DNA from: Neckera pumila
Taxonomy: Eukaryota > Streptophyta > Bryopsida > Hypnales > Neckeraceae
DNA length: 64,000 nucleotides
NCBI GenBank assembly: GCA_963969595.1
Contig: OZ018408.1
Span: 50,593,022-50,657,021 of the forward strand
Reading direction: 5' to 3'
Below the pieces are notes generated by a model that was not told where the DNA came from, made no database searches, and worked only from the letters and a program-made list of their open reading frames with translations. Made by a program: the position numbers and the translations under genes. Shown here in pieces: positions 1-9,780 of this stretch (position 1 is the stretch's first letter; each line of letters begins with the position of its first letter).

Positions 1-703
1 TGAAAATATGTAGAAAAAATTTCAGAATTTTCCACCTTGTAGATTGCAAGATATTAGCATTTGAATTGACAAAACCCCTTTTTTTGGCCCTGCTAAAAAT
101 CGGGCAACTGCACTTTACAAGGCCACATTTAAACGAAAAAATGTCCAAAATGGTGATTATTCTTTGGATTCATTCTTCAAAGCAAGTTGTCTATATGCTT
201 GAAAAATTTCAGATCATTTGGAATTGTACAACATATAAGAAAAAAATAGATTTTAGAAAGAAGTAGAGAATGATTCAAAATACAAAATTGTTAAGAATTT
301 AATTTTGGAATTGAAAAATGTCAGTACCAACGGTTGGAATGTTGCAATAAACAATATACATCTCGTGCTTTTATTTATTTATTTAAATATTAAAAAATTG
401 AGTTAATAAAGGATTTCAAAGTTTATTTTAGAGTAGGGAATCTATAACTGCCCGCAAACTAGAACACCTCATAATTTTCATCTCATAAACCAAAATGGAA
501 TAATTCAAAGCTTTACTTGTATATGTAAATCTAAAGAACCAATTTCAAATTTTTATTTTTTTTAAAAGTGATTTTTCAGAATTTTTTTGAGCTGCCCGTC
601 AATCGTTGAAAATGACAGATCATCCAGTAACTTTTTAACCATGTAGTCAAAAGTTTTGAAAATTGTTGGGCCTTAAAGCTACTCCTCGGGGCGTAAAACT
701 CAT
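1..703. repeat. TTAA-family TIR element, copy A, cut by window edge
   Basis: Aligns by eye over most of its length with the copies at 29222-30135 and 31415-32348, in the same orientation. Shared blocks include the run near 36-60 ending in gcaagatattagcatttgaa and the block near 590-700 (gctgcccg, actttttaaccatgtagtc, agctactcc). The left terminus lies outside the window and the right terminus is lost. No coding capacity is seen; short ORFs in it are interrupted and not shared between copies. Confidence 0.7.
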
Positions 704-988
704 TACAGTCCAATTCCGGATGGTAACCAAAATGCTTAAAGTAATTATTTTGTCCAAATAACTTATTATTCATTTCAAGTACAACTTAAATATTGAGAAT
801 CTACACTTTCATTATGACTACTGGTAGTTTGCTGAAGTTGCAATAAATAGAATAGTCTTATAAAGATATAAGCAAAAATGTATAGAAAAATGTCAAAAGA
901 ATTGAATAATTGGAGTATATGACTAAGAGCATTTCTTTCCGCCTCACTCCAACAAGGAGATGGAGGTCAGTGGGGTAGAAACCAATCA

Positions 989-1675
989 GGTAAGGTAACT
1001 GCACCTTAAATCACACAGTTAAGCAATTCAGCCTGTTTTAGTATGGTTTTAATCCTAGTTTTCTTCCCAAATACAACAACAATTCGACATGCACGACGTC
1101 CAAGACATCTAGTAGCCCCTCCGTCTGTCTAGTAAAGTCTAATAAAGTCATCTTTAAGTTTGACTTTCAAATAACTTTCAAATAAAGCACTCTTTATTTT
1201 CAATCTTGACAAATTTAAGTTTCATTTTATTGAAGTGTTTCAATTTAATAAACACTTATTACATTCTAAATTTTTAGCCCTCCTTAAAACAAGATTTTGC
1301 ATGGACTCAGCTATACATTTGGCCCTATTAGACATGATTTATCAGACAATATCTTGAACAACAGACGACATCAGACGGACAACATGACACCGAACCTCAC
1401 CAACATGTCCGACAAGACAACTCTAGTTTTTACTATTATACTGAATTTTTTTTTGTGGGGTCCCATTGGTAGTCAAAAGGGGATTCTAGATTCTCTTAGA
1501 ATGCATTTTTTGGACACTAAGTGAATAAACTATGAATCTTCAAAGTGTTGAGAATAGGTGTACCTAAAAGCGATCATAGGGTCATATAAATAGTGGGAGT
1601 ACATTTTAGGCAACAATATCCATTGTGCACTTTTAAGTGTAGGAACCGTGTGATTTTAGGTGTAGTTACTTTACC
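989..1675. mobile_element. 687 bp TIR element (MITE-like)
   Basis: The left end GGTAAGGTAACTGCACCT (from 989) is matched by the reverse complement of the right end (GGTAAAGTAACTACACCT, ending at 1675). The match continues for about 33 bp as far as a shared ATCACAC block. Such termini mark a nonautonomous DNA transposon. The interior has no recognisable transposase and no second copy was noticed in the window. Superfamily and target duplication are not resolved. Confidence 0.55.
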
Positions 1676-1916
1676 TTCACCGTAGCCGGGAGACTACCTC
1701 ACCATCCCGGCATTTGCAAGGAGACCTACAACAATTTCAAGCACCTCAAAGTAGGGTCTGAATTGCAGTCCTTCATTGGCCCACTGCCACAACAAATTAT
1801 CTCCATGGAGGAGATATTCCTTTTTTTTGCCATCATGTGCCCTCTGAAGTTGTTGCCCTGCTCCACCAATGCATCGCTACCATTGCATGGCTTACCTCTC
1901 TTTGTTTGTGCTATTA

Positions 1917-2208
1917 CATTAGAAGAGATTTGAGGCCTCTAAGAGATTGTGAGTTATCCTGCATTCCCAGACTGCTCGAACGCAAGATAACTGCTGGCTG
2001 ATGTGGTCGAGAGAGTGCCACATCATTTTGAAAAAAAAAAAAAAAAAATTGGGCCGAAAATGATATTTGGGAGAATTTTGTTTATTTTTTATTCTTTTAT
2101 TTTTGAGAAAAAAAAATTCTGACAGCCCGTACCGGCAATTCACAGATGTGGCTAGATTGAAGAACGGGCCTGAAATAGCCTTCCAATGCCCTCAAGTCTC
2201 CCCTAATG
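1917..2208. mobile_element. TIR element, CATTAG family, copy 1
   Basis: The left end CATTAGAAGAGATTTGAGG is inverted at the right end (reverse complement CATTAGGGGAGACTTGAGG). The interior contains a poly-A run and a block (ctgcattccca, cacatcattttg) that recurs in the element at 50448-50689. Length about 290 bp, no coding capacity. Confidence 0.6.
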
Positions 2209-2294
2209 AGATACATAACATTGTTTACCAATGAGATGGAGGTCCCTTTTGCATTTTTGAAAAAGAAACGTATAGAGTGAACAAAATTGTCTTG

Positions 2295-2506
2295 TACAGT
2301 TGAACTTCTCTTAGTACATAATGTGGGGACTATGCACTAAAAGAGGTTTATGCACTTGAAGAGGTTCTGTACTGAACTTTGGCTAACGTGGCCTCTGATC
2401 ATTATAGGGCCTCCAACTACTATTCACAAATAAATGCTTCAAAATACAACCTCTCTTACTGTATATTATGCACTAAAAGAGTATGCATTGAGAGACGTTC
2501 TATTGC
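2295..2506. mobile_element. Emigrant/pogo-like MITE candidate, copy 1
   Basis: The left end TACAGTTGAACTTCTCTTAG and the inverted right end (TGCAATAGAACGTCTCTCAA) resemble the TACAGTAAAACCTCTATAAA-type termini of plant pogo-related MITEs (Emigrant/Lemi1). Internal copies of the motif 'tgcactaaaagag' are present. About 212 bp. Assignment rests on terminus similarity only. Confidence 0.4.
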
Positions 2507-2742
2507 ATGGTTCTTCAACCAACCCCAATCCTTGAAGTAAGGTAGCTTTAGAAGCGACCATTTAAGCCTACCTAATTCATCATCGACAATAATAGATATT
2601 TCAAGTAGCATGTCACTCATTCCAAGATAGGGATTGCATTTAGAACACGGTTACTTTTAGAGTAGATTACCTTAATCTATAAGGATGTGCTGGTCTCCAC
2701 ATAAATCATCCTTTTTGATACAATGTGAATCACCTACTTTAA

Positions 2743-3665
2743 CCTCTAAACAATTGGCATGCGTTTTTGGGCTGTATAGAAATTTTGGGCAGGTATGTGT
2801 GACTAGAGATTTCCATATTCTTGGCCCAAATTTAAAAAAAGGTGGGCACGACAAATATCTTTCATATGCACTAAATTTAATGACATTTGGAAATGTGAAT
2901 AAAAAGTTATGGCCTAATATGTTCCTTTTTTTTGTAACTGGGTAGTCTGGGCAGATCAGAAAAAGTCCCTTTTTTCAAAAATAAAAATTTGAAATTGGTT
3001 TTCTAGAGTTATATACACGTAAAAAGCTTTGAATCATCCCATTTTGATCAATGAATCAAAAGTTATGAAGATTTTTAGTTTGCGCTTAGTTATGGATTTT
3101 CTACTCTAAACTAAACTTTGAAATCCTTTATCTTACTCAATTTTCAATATTTTTTGAAAAAAATAAAATCATAGGATGTAGACTATTTATTAAAACATTT
3201 CAACCATTGGGATTAGCACTTTTCAATTCCATAATTAAATTCTTGACAATTTGGTATTTTGAATCATTCTCTACTATTATCTACTTACTATTTTTTTTCC
3301 TATATGTTGTACAATTCCAAATGAAGTGAAAGTTTTCAGACATGTAGCCAACTTATCTAGGAAAAAGAATCCAAAGAAGCACCATCATTTTGGACATTTA
3401 TTCATTGAAAAGTGAGCTTGTAAAGTGCTGCTGCCTTGGTTTTTGCAAGGCCAAAGAAATGGTTTCAGTGAATTTGAATGCTTATATCTTGCAATCCATG
3501 CAATGGAAATTTCTAAAATTTTTACCATATGTTCTCAAGTCAGCATACTACAAGATCCTATGGTCACAGGTCTCAAAAATTTTTTCTTTCAAAAATTGGG
3601 TACTTGTAGTAAAAATGACAATTTCTGAGCGTTTTCAGTGAAAACATAGTCATGGAATTTAGGGG
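2743..3665. mobile_element. TTAA-flanked TIR element, copy B (923 bp)
   Basis: Flanked by TTAA at 2739-2742 and 3666-3669. The left terminus is CCTCTAAAC and the right terminus ends ATTTAGGGG. Same length and orientation as copy C once C's nested insertion is removed. Only short ORFs are present (83 aa at 3390-3641). This copy preserves the uninterrupted target sites used by the insertions in copies C and H. Confidence 0.75.
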
Positions 3666-3906
3666 TTAAAAAAACCAAAAGTACTCATTGGATATCAAGC
3701 TACTATACAAGATCTCCCCTTTTTGAACAAAATATTAAGAATGAACAACTGCATTTCTGTCTTTTATGAATGTATTCTCTATCATCCATCAGACACTTAG
3801 TGTCTCCAACAATGTTACATGGTTAAATGATAAGTCCCTCCTAAGCATCTAGCAAAGCATATAACCTTCCAAGCATGGGGAGGACCGCTACCTGGTTATG
3901 CAATGT

Positions 3907-4788
3907 TGTACAGAGGGCTACCACAAAGATACGTGATGGCAGTTTTGGCCATTCAATTTTCATTGCATAATACAAAACAAGGTTACTTTATTTTGTTTGG
4001 CACAATCAACGTTGATATCTTACGCAATCCCCCTCAAGTATACCAAATTTTCAGTTTCAAAAAAACAAAACTCCATTTTTTGTGAATTTAAAAAAAAAAA
4101 TTTCACGGTTTTACATGAAAATTCGTAGAAACACATTGGTGACAAATTTTTTTAGTTTGTTTGTGGAGACATGTAGGAAACATCCTTGTGCACATCTTCC
4201 CTTCAATAAGGATCTCCAAAAAAGTTTCACAATTTCCTCCAAAGAGATTTTAGTGGGAGTATGTCCAATGCCCAAATTTTTGAAAATAGGTATCTCTTTA
4301 TTGTAATTAGTTTTTTGCATTTTTTCTTCACACTACAACTAATTCCGTATATTTGAGCATGATGGTACTCTTCCTTTGCAAAAATCTAATTACAGTAAAG
4401 AGATATCTATATTCAAAAATTTGGGCATTGGACATGCCCCCACTAAAATCTCTTTGGAGGAAATTGTGAAACTTTTTTGGAGATGCTTGTTGAAGGAAAG
4501 ATGTGCGCAAGGATTTTTCCTACATATCTCTGCAAACAAATTAAAAAATTCATCACCAATGTTTTTCTGTGAATTTTCATGTAAAAACCGTGAAAAAAAA
4601 TTAAAAAATTCACCAAAAATGAAATTTTGTTTTTTTGAAACTGGAAATTTGGTGTACTTGAGGGGGATTGCATAAGAGATCAATGTTGATTGTGCAAACC
4701 AAAAAATGGTAACTTTGTTTCACATTATGCAAAGAAAACTGAATGGCCAAAACTGCCATCTCGTATCTTTGTGGTAGCCCTCTGTACA
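3907..4788. repeat. Long near-perfect inverted repeat (foldback), arms ~414 bp
   Basis: The left arm (3907-4320) begins TGTACAGAGGGCTACC. The right arm (4376-4788) is its reverse complement and ends GGTAGCCCTCTGTACA. The loop is about 55 bp. Mismatches are scattered and both arms are collinear from end to end; short open frames in the two arms encode nearly the same peptide. A transcript would fold into a hairpin of about 400 bp. It may be a foldback transposon, a recent inverted duplication or a small-RNA precursor. It ends about 250 bp upstream of the FKBP20-2 start. Confidence 0.85.
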
Positions 4789-5039
4789 GAGATGCAGGTG
4801 TTCTCGAGTGGGGATGCACGCCGTTCGTTTCGTTGGCCCGGCAAATCTGATACAGAACCTCAATGGAGATGTGGATCGGCATGTGGATCGGCATCTCAAT
4901 CCACTTGGATAAACCCCTGGAATTCCATGTCGAGGGGAGAGGACGCCCGCGGCCGTTGCGTCCTGGATTTGTTGCTGCACCTGCCGTTGCTGCTGCCGTG
5001 AATTGCTGTTGCCAGACGAGTCGGTAGCGTCACGCAGCC
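4789..5039. other. Putative promoter/5' leader of the FKBP gene
   Basis: Much more GC-rich than the sequence to its left. Contains a 12 bp tandem unit (gtggatcggcat, twice near 4870-4893). An antisense open frame runs through 4720-5109 but resembles no known protein and is probably chance in GC-rich DNA. Confidence 0.35.
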
Positions 5040-7803
5040 ATGGTCGCCGCTTGCGCAGCTCGTTTGCTGCCTGCTCCCTCCACCTCTTCATGTATGTGTG
5101 CCCTGTCACTCTTATCCCGAATCCCTTAGGACACCAAGATCAGCCTTTGGGGTTCTTGCGCTCTTTGATGGTTGCTCTCTTGGGTCGGTGATTCTTCTAT
5201 CGCTAGATATCCTCCCTGTAATGCCCAGTGCCGAATTACACGTCCTCCCTCGTCGCATTGGGGTGAACATTTCGGACACTGTATTTGTAACATTCCGATG
5301 GTATTGGAGCCTGGGGGGTAGAATCCTCGCCTACGGCATTTGAAACCTTAGACGACGAACTTTAATTGGTCGTTGCAATCTCAGTACTGAAATTGAGAGC
5401 ATGGGTAATGGGTTTGCTTGTTGGAAGACGAGTGTTCAGAGCTTTCTAAATAGCTCTCACTCACAAGATTTGACCCAGAAATATGCAAGAAATCTCAAAC
5501 AGGAGGCTTCATATTGGCACTTTGTGTGTTGTCTGCTGTCATATTAGTTGCACACCTTCAATTGATTGCTGTCACTTCAAGATATCACTCATTTGGTTCA
5601 GAATGGAGGATGGAATCTCAATTTGAGATTTTGAGTGAAAACATTTATTGCATCATCTCTGGTTACCAACGGCTTTTCATTGATACCCAGCATTTAGGAT
5701 TACGACGGAGAAAGAACTTTGAAGAACCTTGCTTATGATAGGGTTTGCATATTTGGTTGATGTGGTTTGTTGCCAGCAGCGTGGTCTGTACAAACCGGGC
5801 CATTAGGTGAGGCTCCCAGTTTGACATCGCGGACGACATCCGCAAAGGTGCGGTGTATGCGCTCGGGAAGCGGAGATCAAGCTGGAGTGAAGACGGAGGT
5901 TCGCACGACCAGAAAAGCTTCGCTTTCCGATGGCTCAAACGACGACGACGAGGCTAGCGTTGCTAGAGTATTAGGGCGTCGGGACGTTTTGAATCTCACA
6001 TTAGGGCTAGGAAGTGCCGTACTCGTTGGGCATTGGGCGGTGAAAGGCACCGCGGCTGCTGTCTCGGGGAAAGACAACAAGAGTCCTTTCGATGAGAAGA
6101 GATTGCTCGATCAGAATCGGCGAATGCAAAAGGTTAACGGTGCTCCCGTGGATTTCCCGAATTTTATTCGTGAAGGTACATCTTTCTTCTCATCATCTCT
6201 GTATGAAATTTTCGATGTGCCACTTCTCTCTCTGGCGTTAAGGTAACCACACCTAATAGCGACATCTTGAGCGCTGAGTATAATTCCTATTATAAGTATT
6301 ATGAGAGATCAAGTTGTATGGATTCTTATGAGCAATTGCAAGGGATTCCAATGCACCAAAGTATGCCTTATGTGGATATTGTCTGCAAGTATCATTAGGG
6401 TTCAAAGTTTTTGTTGGTAGATGACTCAAAATTGACGTGAGTTTTGATGTTAAGGTGGCGTACATTCTGAAAATAAATATGTACAGTGTTAGGATATCAC
6501 TCATTGTGCAAGATTGTAGGGTGTCACATATAGGTTCGTTTCACAGTTAGGTATCTCTACCGTGAAAGTCCCAGTAGAGAAGCAGTAGTGAAGTTCGTTC
6601 GCTCTCTAATTCTTGTGTTTGTGTGCTTCAGGATTCGAAGTGAAGGTGATAACGGATGCGAAGTACACGACGGCCCAGTCCGGACTTATTTTCTTTGACC
6701 TTGTTGAAGGCCAGGGCGAGGAGCCCAAGGATGGCCAACAGGTGGTTTACACAAAGCTCACCTTGTGCAATTTAGATTCTCAAAATGAACTTGTTGCTAG
6801 GTTTTCAGTAGAATTAGACTGTCTCTGGAGCTTCATAAAGAGAATCCTCTCCATGATTCATTGTAAGATTTCCCTCATGTACAATAATAAGTCATTTGGA
6901 TTCGATTGAATGAGAGCAATTGCATTTACTCCTTGATGCATCACCACATTACTTTACTGTAGATTGTTCAGGTATCGTCATTCGAACTCATCTATGTTGT
7001 CAATTCCGTATGTAGGTAAAATTCCATTATATCGGTTACAACGAGAATGGACGGCGCATTGATAGCAGCTATCAACAAGGGGCACCTGCACGTACACGTG
7101 TGGGTATCAAGGGGTTGATACCTGGTAAAACCTGACCTTGCCATCTTCGATGTAGGGCCCTGTAACGTAGACATTTTCTGGTTCTTCATTTGTGCGGATG
7201 AAATCTCAAGCTTGAGGGATGTCTGTCTCTGTAGGTTTTGAAGAAGGGATTCGGAGTATGAAGCCTGGGGGCAAGCGTCGAATTGTAATTCCTCCCGAAC
7301 TTGGACCACCGGTAGGCGTTTTGGCCATTTATTAATGATAGTAGGCTTGGTGTAGAGGGGCTTTTGTTGCTGTTCATCTATCTCCTGCCGTGCTTCTCAC
7401 TTCTTTTCTTCTTTCTTGTACATAATTTTTTTCCTTTAGGTACGTGTTATGTTGGTAATTATAGTATATTTCATTCAAATGCTACTGAGAAGGAAACAGT
7501 TTTTTTTTGTATTTGGAAACCATGTTTAGTTTTAACGGGAGTTGGAGTGATGGATTTTGCGTTAATTGTTATGTTATCGTCATATTCAGGAAGGGCATGT
7601 GTTTTGAGGAGTGCTATTGCTATCTCCTGCTTCTCTTCATTTCTGACACCAGTATTTTATATTTTATATTTCCCCTTCAACAGGTGGGGCCATCGACTTT
7701 TTTCAGTGCCAAGCAATTTGAAGTCTTTGACGTGGAGCTTTTAGAGGTGAAGGATTGCGTTAGGAGAACTATTTTCCTTTATTCTGATGTCGTTTGTGAT
7801 TAG
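5040..7803 (+). CDS. FKBP20-2: FKBP20-2-like thylakoid-lumen peptidyl-prolyl isomerase
   Basis: FKBP-type peptidyl-prolyl cis-trans isomerase of the plastid lumen. Exons 5040-5091 (inferred), 5780-6175, 6632-6741, 7016-7124, 7235-7311 and 7684-7803 join in phase to 287 aa. The proposed first exon starts in a strong context (gccATGG), encodes a Ser/Ala-rich transit peptide and ends at a GTATGTG donor. Without it the first Met would be at 5857. Residues 84-85 are a twin arginine (GRRDVLNL) followed by a hydrophobic stretch and TAAAVS, i.e. a lumen-targeting Tat signal. The FKBP core follows (GQQVKFHYIGY, GIRSMKPGGKRRIVIPPELG). The C-terminus keeps two cysteines (DCVRR and YSDVVCD, about residues 273 and 286) typical of FKBP20-2. 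In Arabidopsis this immunophilin supports photosystem II supercomplex accumulation and its disulfide is a thioredoxin target. Family assignment is firm; only exon 1 is inferred. Confidence 0.88.
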
Positions 7804-9307
7804 GCATCTCAGAATTGCAAGTAAACAGAACGTTCGTGGAGTCTGCGATGTGAGGCAGTTGGAGCTTTTCTTTATGGTCATTTGTATTGCATGAGCATGA
7901 CGATGCAGTTGAAAGATCCTGTGCTATTTCTGACCAGTCGTTGACAATTTGACATTGAAAATAACGTAGACTAGAACAAGATATTGTCACAATGTTGTAA
8001 ACCTCCGTATTGTCATGCATGTTTAGTCCGTGACATTAAAGAGGTCCTGGTTTACCTGACTTGTGGTGTACAAAAGTTCATGTCAAATTGTCAATGTCTA
8101 CTTCCTGGCCATGGGGTGAAGTGCACGTATGAAGAAAGAACCTGATACGGCACAACCGTACACCAATGAAGTATTTGGGCTTGTTGCATGTAAGAGTGAC
8201 AGAAATGTATTTGGTGTCATGAGCTCAAGAAATTGTGAATCTTTTTCACAATTCTTGAAGTCCTTATTATCTTCATTTGTGTTTAACATCTTTTAGACTA
8301 CATAGTGAGTTGGGATGGTGTGTGGAGCACTAAGTATAGCTGTGACCTAGATGGAGTTCTGAGTGAGTTGTAACATGGCCTAATCTAGAAGAGTGAGTAG
8401 AAATCAATGAGTTTTGCACTCGATGAGGTATTCAATTTACACATGTTGACAAGGTATAAATACAGGAAGCAATTGGGAAAGGGACCATAATGGGTATGCC
8501 TACTTTAAGTGTGTTTCCTAAGGGAGTCCCGGGTATGTAGTCTTGGTATCACTCATCTTTTTTTTCAAGAATTGATGTGGCATCCGAGATGAATAGACTC
8601 TTGATTTATGCCAACCTCATCTGGTTGGAGTTATTTCTCTCTGTGTTTAATTCCTTGGGTGATTTGGTGAGAAACTCAATGATGTGATATTAAAAGAGTT
8701 CTTGGTGTAGAATTGTCGACTTTACTTGCGAGCAACATTAAAAAACTGAAAACCGTGAGGAGTACGGCTAAAGTGCATATCCGTTTTTAGTTAAACTATG
8801 TATTTTGATAGAGATCATGCTGCTGAGAGCAGTGGGCCTTGGGAATGGCATGCCCTCCGTCGATAGCGTCAGAGATGGCAGGAGAAGGATCACGGTTGGA
8901 TCGAACAGCTTTCGGCCAGGATGGCAAACATGCACTTCACATGGTGCCCTGCAGGGGGATTTGCAGCCATGTGCCTATCCTGAATCGCCAACTGCATGGA
9001 CTGCACTCGTCAATTCCTGCAGTTCGACATCATTGTTGCAATGATATGAGACAAGACCAGACTCGCAGCACGTCGACCTGTGTGTCACAAACTGGGAGCG
9101 AACAAGTGCTAGCTACTGTAGCAATTGCCGTGAACAGTACCCATGCTTGCTGCCACAACACGCTAGCTAGAAATTAGAAGTAAGCATGTGGGGGCCGTAC
9201 ACCGCACCATCGATGTCACGAGGTTTTGACTGTACTGTCACGAGGTTTTGACTTGCACCACTGGAGTTCACTGGCACTCCCCTCGCAGGAGATATATGTA
9301 TACCAGG
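7804..9307. other. Intergenic: FKBP 3' region and P450 upstream region
   Basis: No gene recognised. Downstream of the FKBP stop the sequence is mildly AT-rich, as expected for a 3' UTR and spacer. 8805-9180 is GC-richer with overlapping short frames (112 aa at 8839-9177) that match nothing I recognise. A short direct repeat (gtcacgaggttttgac) occurs twice near 9216-9252. Confidence 0.4.
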
Positions 9308-9424
9308 CAGGTTTATTTTTTGAGCGATACATCGTCAGGTGGCTTCATGAGGTAGGCTTAAATTTGGAGGGACCTGTGAGCACAGGTCCAAACCTGTCAG
9401 ACATCGCTCAAAAAAACACACCTG
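9308..9424. repeat. Compound hairpin upstream of the P450
   Basis: Outer arms 9308-9328 and 9403-9424 pair over about 20 bp (shared core TTTTTTGAGCGAT and its complement). An inner perfect stem GGACCTGT/ACAGGTCC (9370-9377 and 9382-9389) lies within. Together they form a branched fold of about 117 nt. It could be a small foldback element or a small-RNA precursor; no homology is recognised. Confidence 0.55.
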
Positions 9425-9477
9425 ATTACCAGGGTGACGACGACGAGGACGACGAATAGCTATCACGGCCAGCGTGC

Positions 9478-9700
9478 CAGAGCGAGCGTGGTGTGACGCT
9501 GCGACGCTGCGACGCTGTGACGCTGAGAAGTCGACTTCTTCGCCTGGCTGACTCGTCTTGCAGGCTACGAATTAATTAGGTTTGATCTGGCTCCCATTCT
9601 CCATTCCTCTGCCACTAATTTGTAAGCCTCTCTCGAGAATCAGCTCCTGCAGCTGGTTCCCGAGCTGGTTCCTGAGCTGGTTCCCGAGCTGTCCGGTTTC
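9478..9700. repeat. Short tandem repeats in the P450 5' region
   Basis: Two minisatellite-like tracts: gcgacgctgcgacgctgtgacgct near 9495-9525 (about 8-9 bp unit) and a 12 bp unit gagctggttccc repeated three to four times near 9650-9695. They lie 80-290 bp upstream of the P450 ATG, in probable promoter or leader sequence. Confidence 0.6.
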
Positions 9701-9780
9701 GCAATTCTTGCAACCGAGGATTGAATTGTTCGTGTGCTTGCAGTGAGATTCCAAGTCAGGTAGCTTTGTTCGAATTGGCG

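Noticed and set aside
4720..5109. 129-codon minus-strand frame
   Set aside because: Overlaps the hairpin arm and the proposed FKBP exon; low-complexity Gln/Arg composition and no family resemblance.
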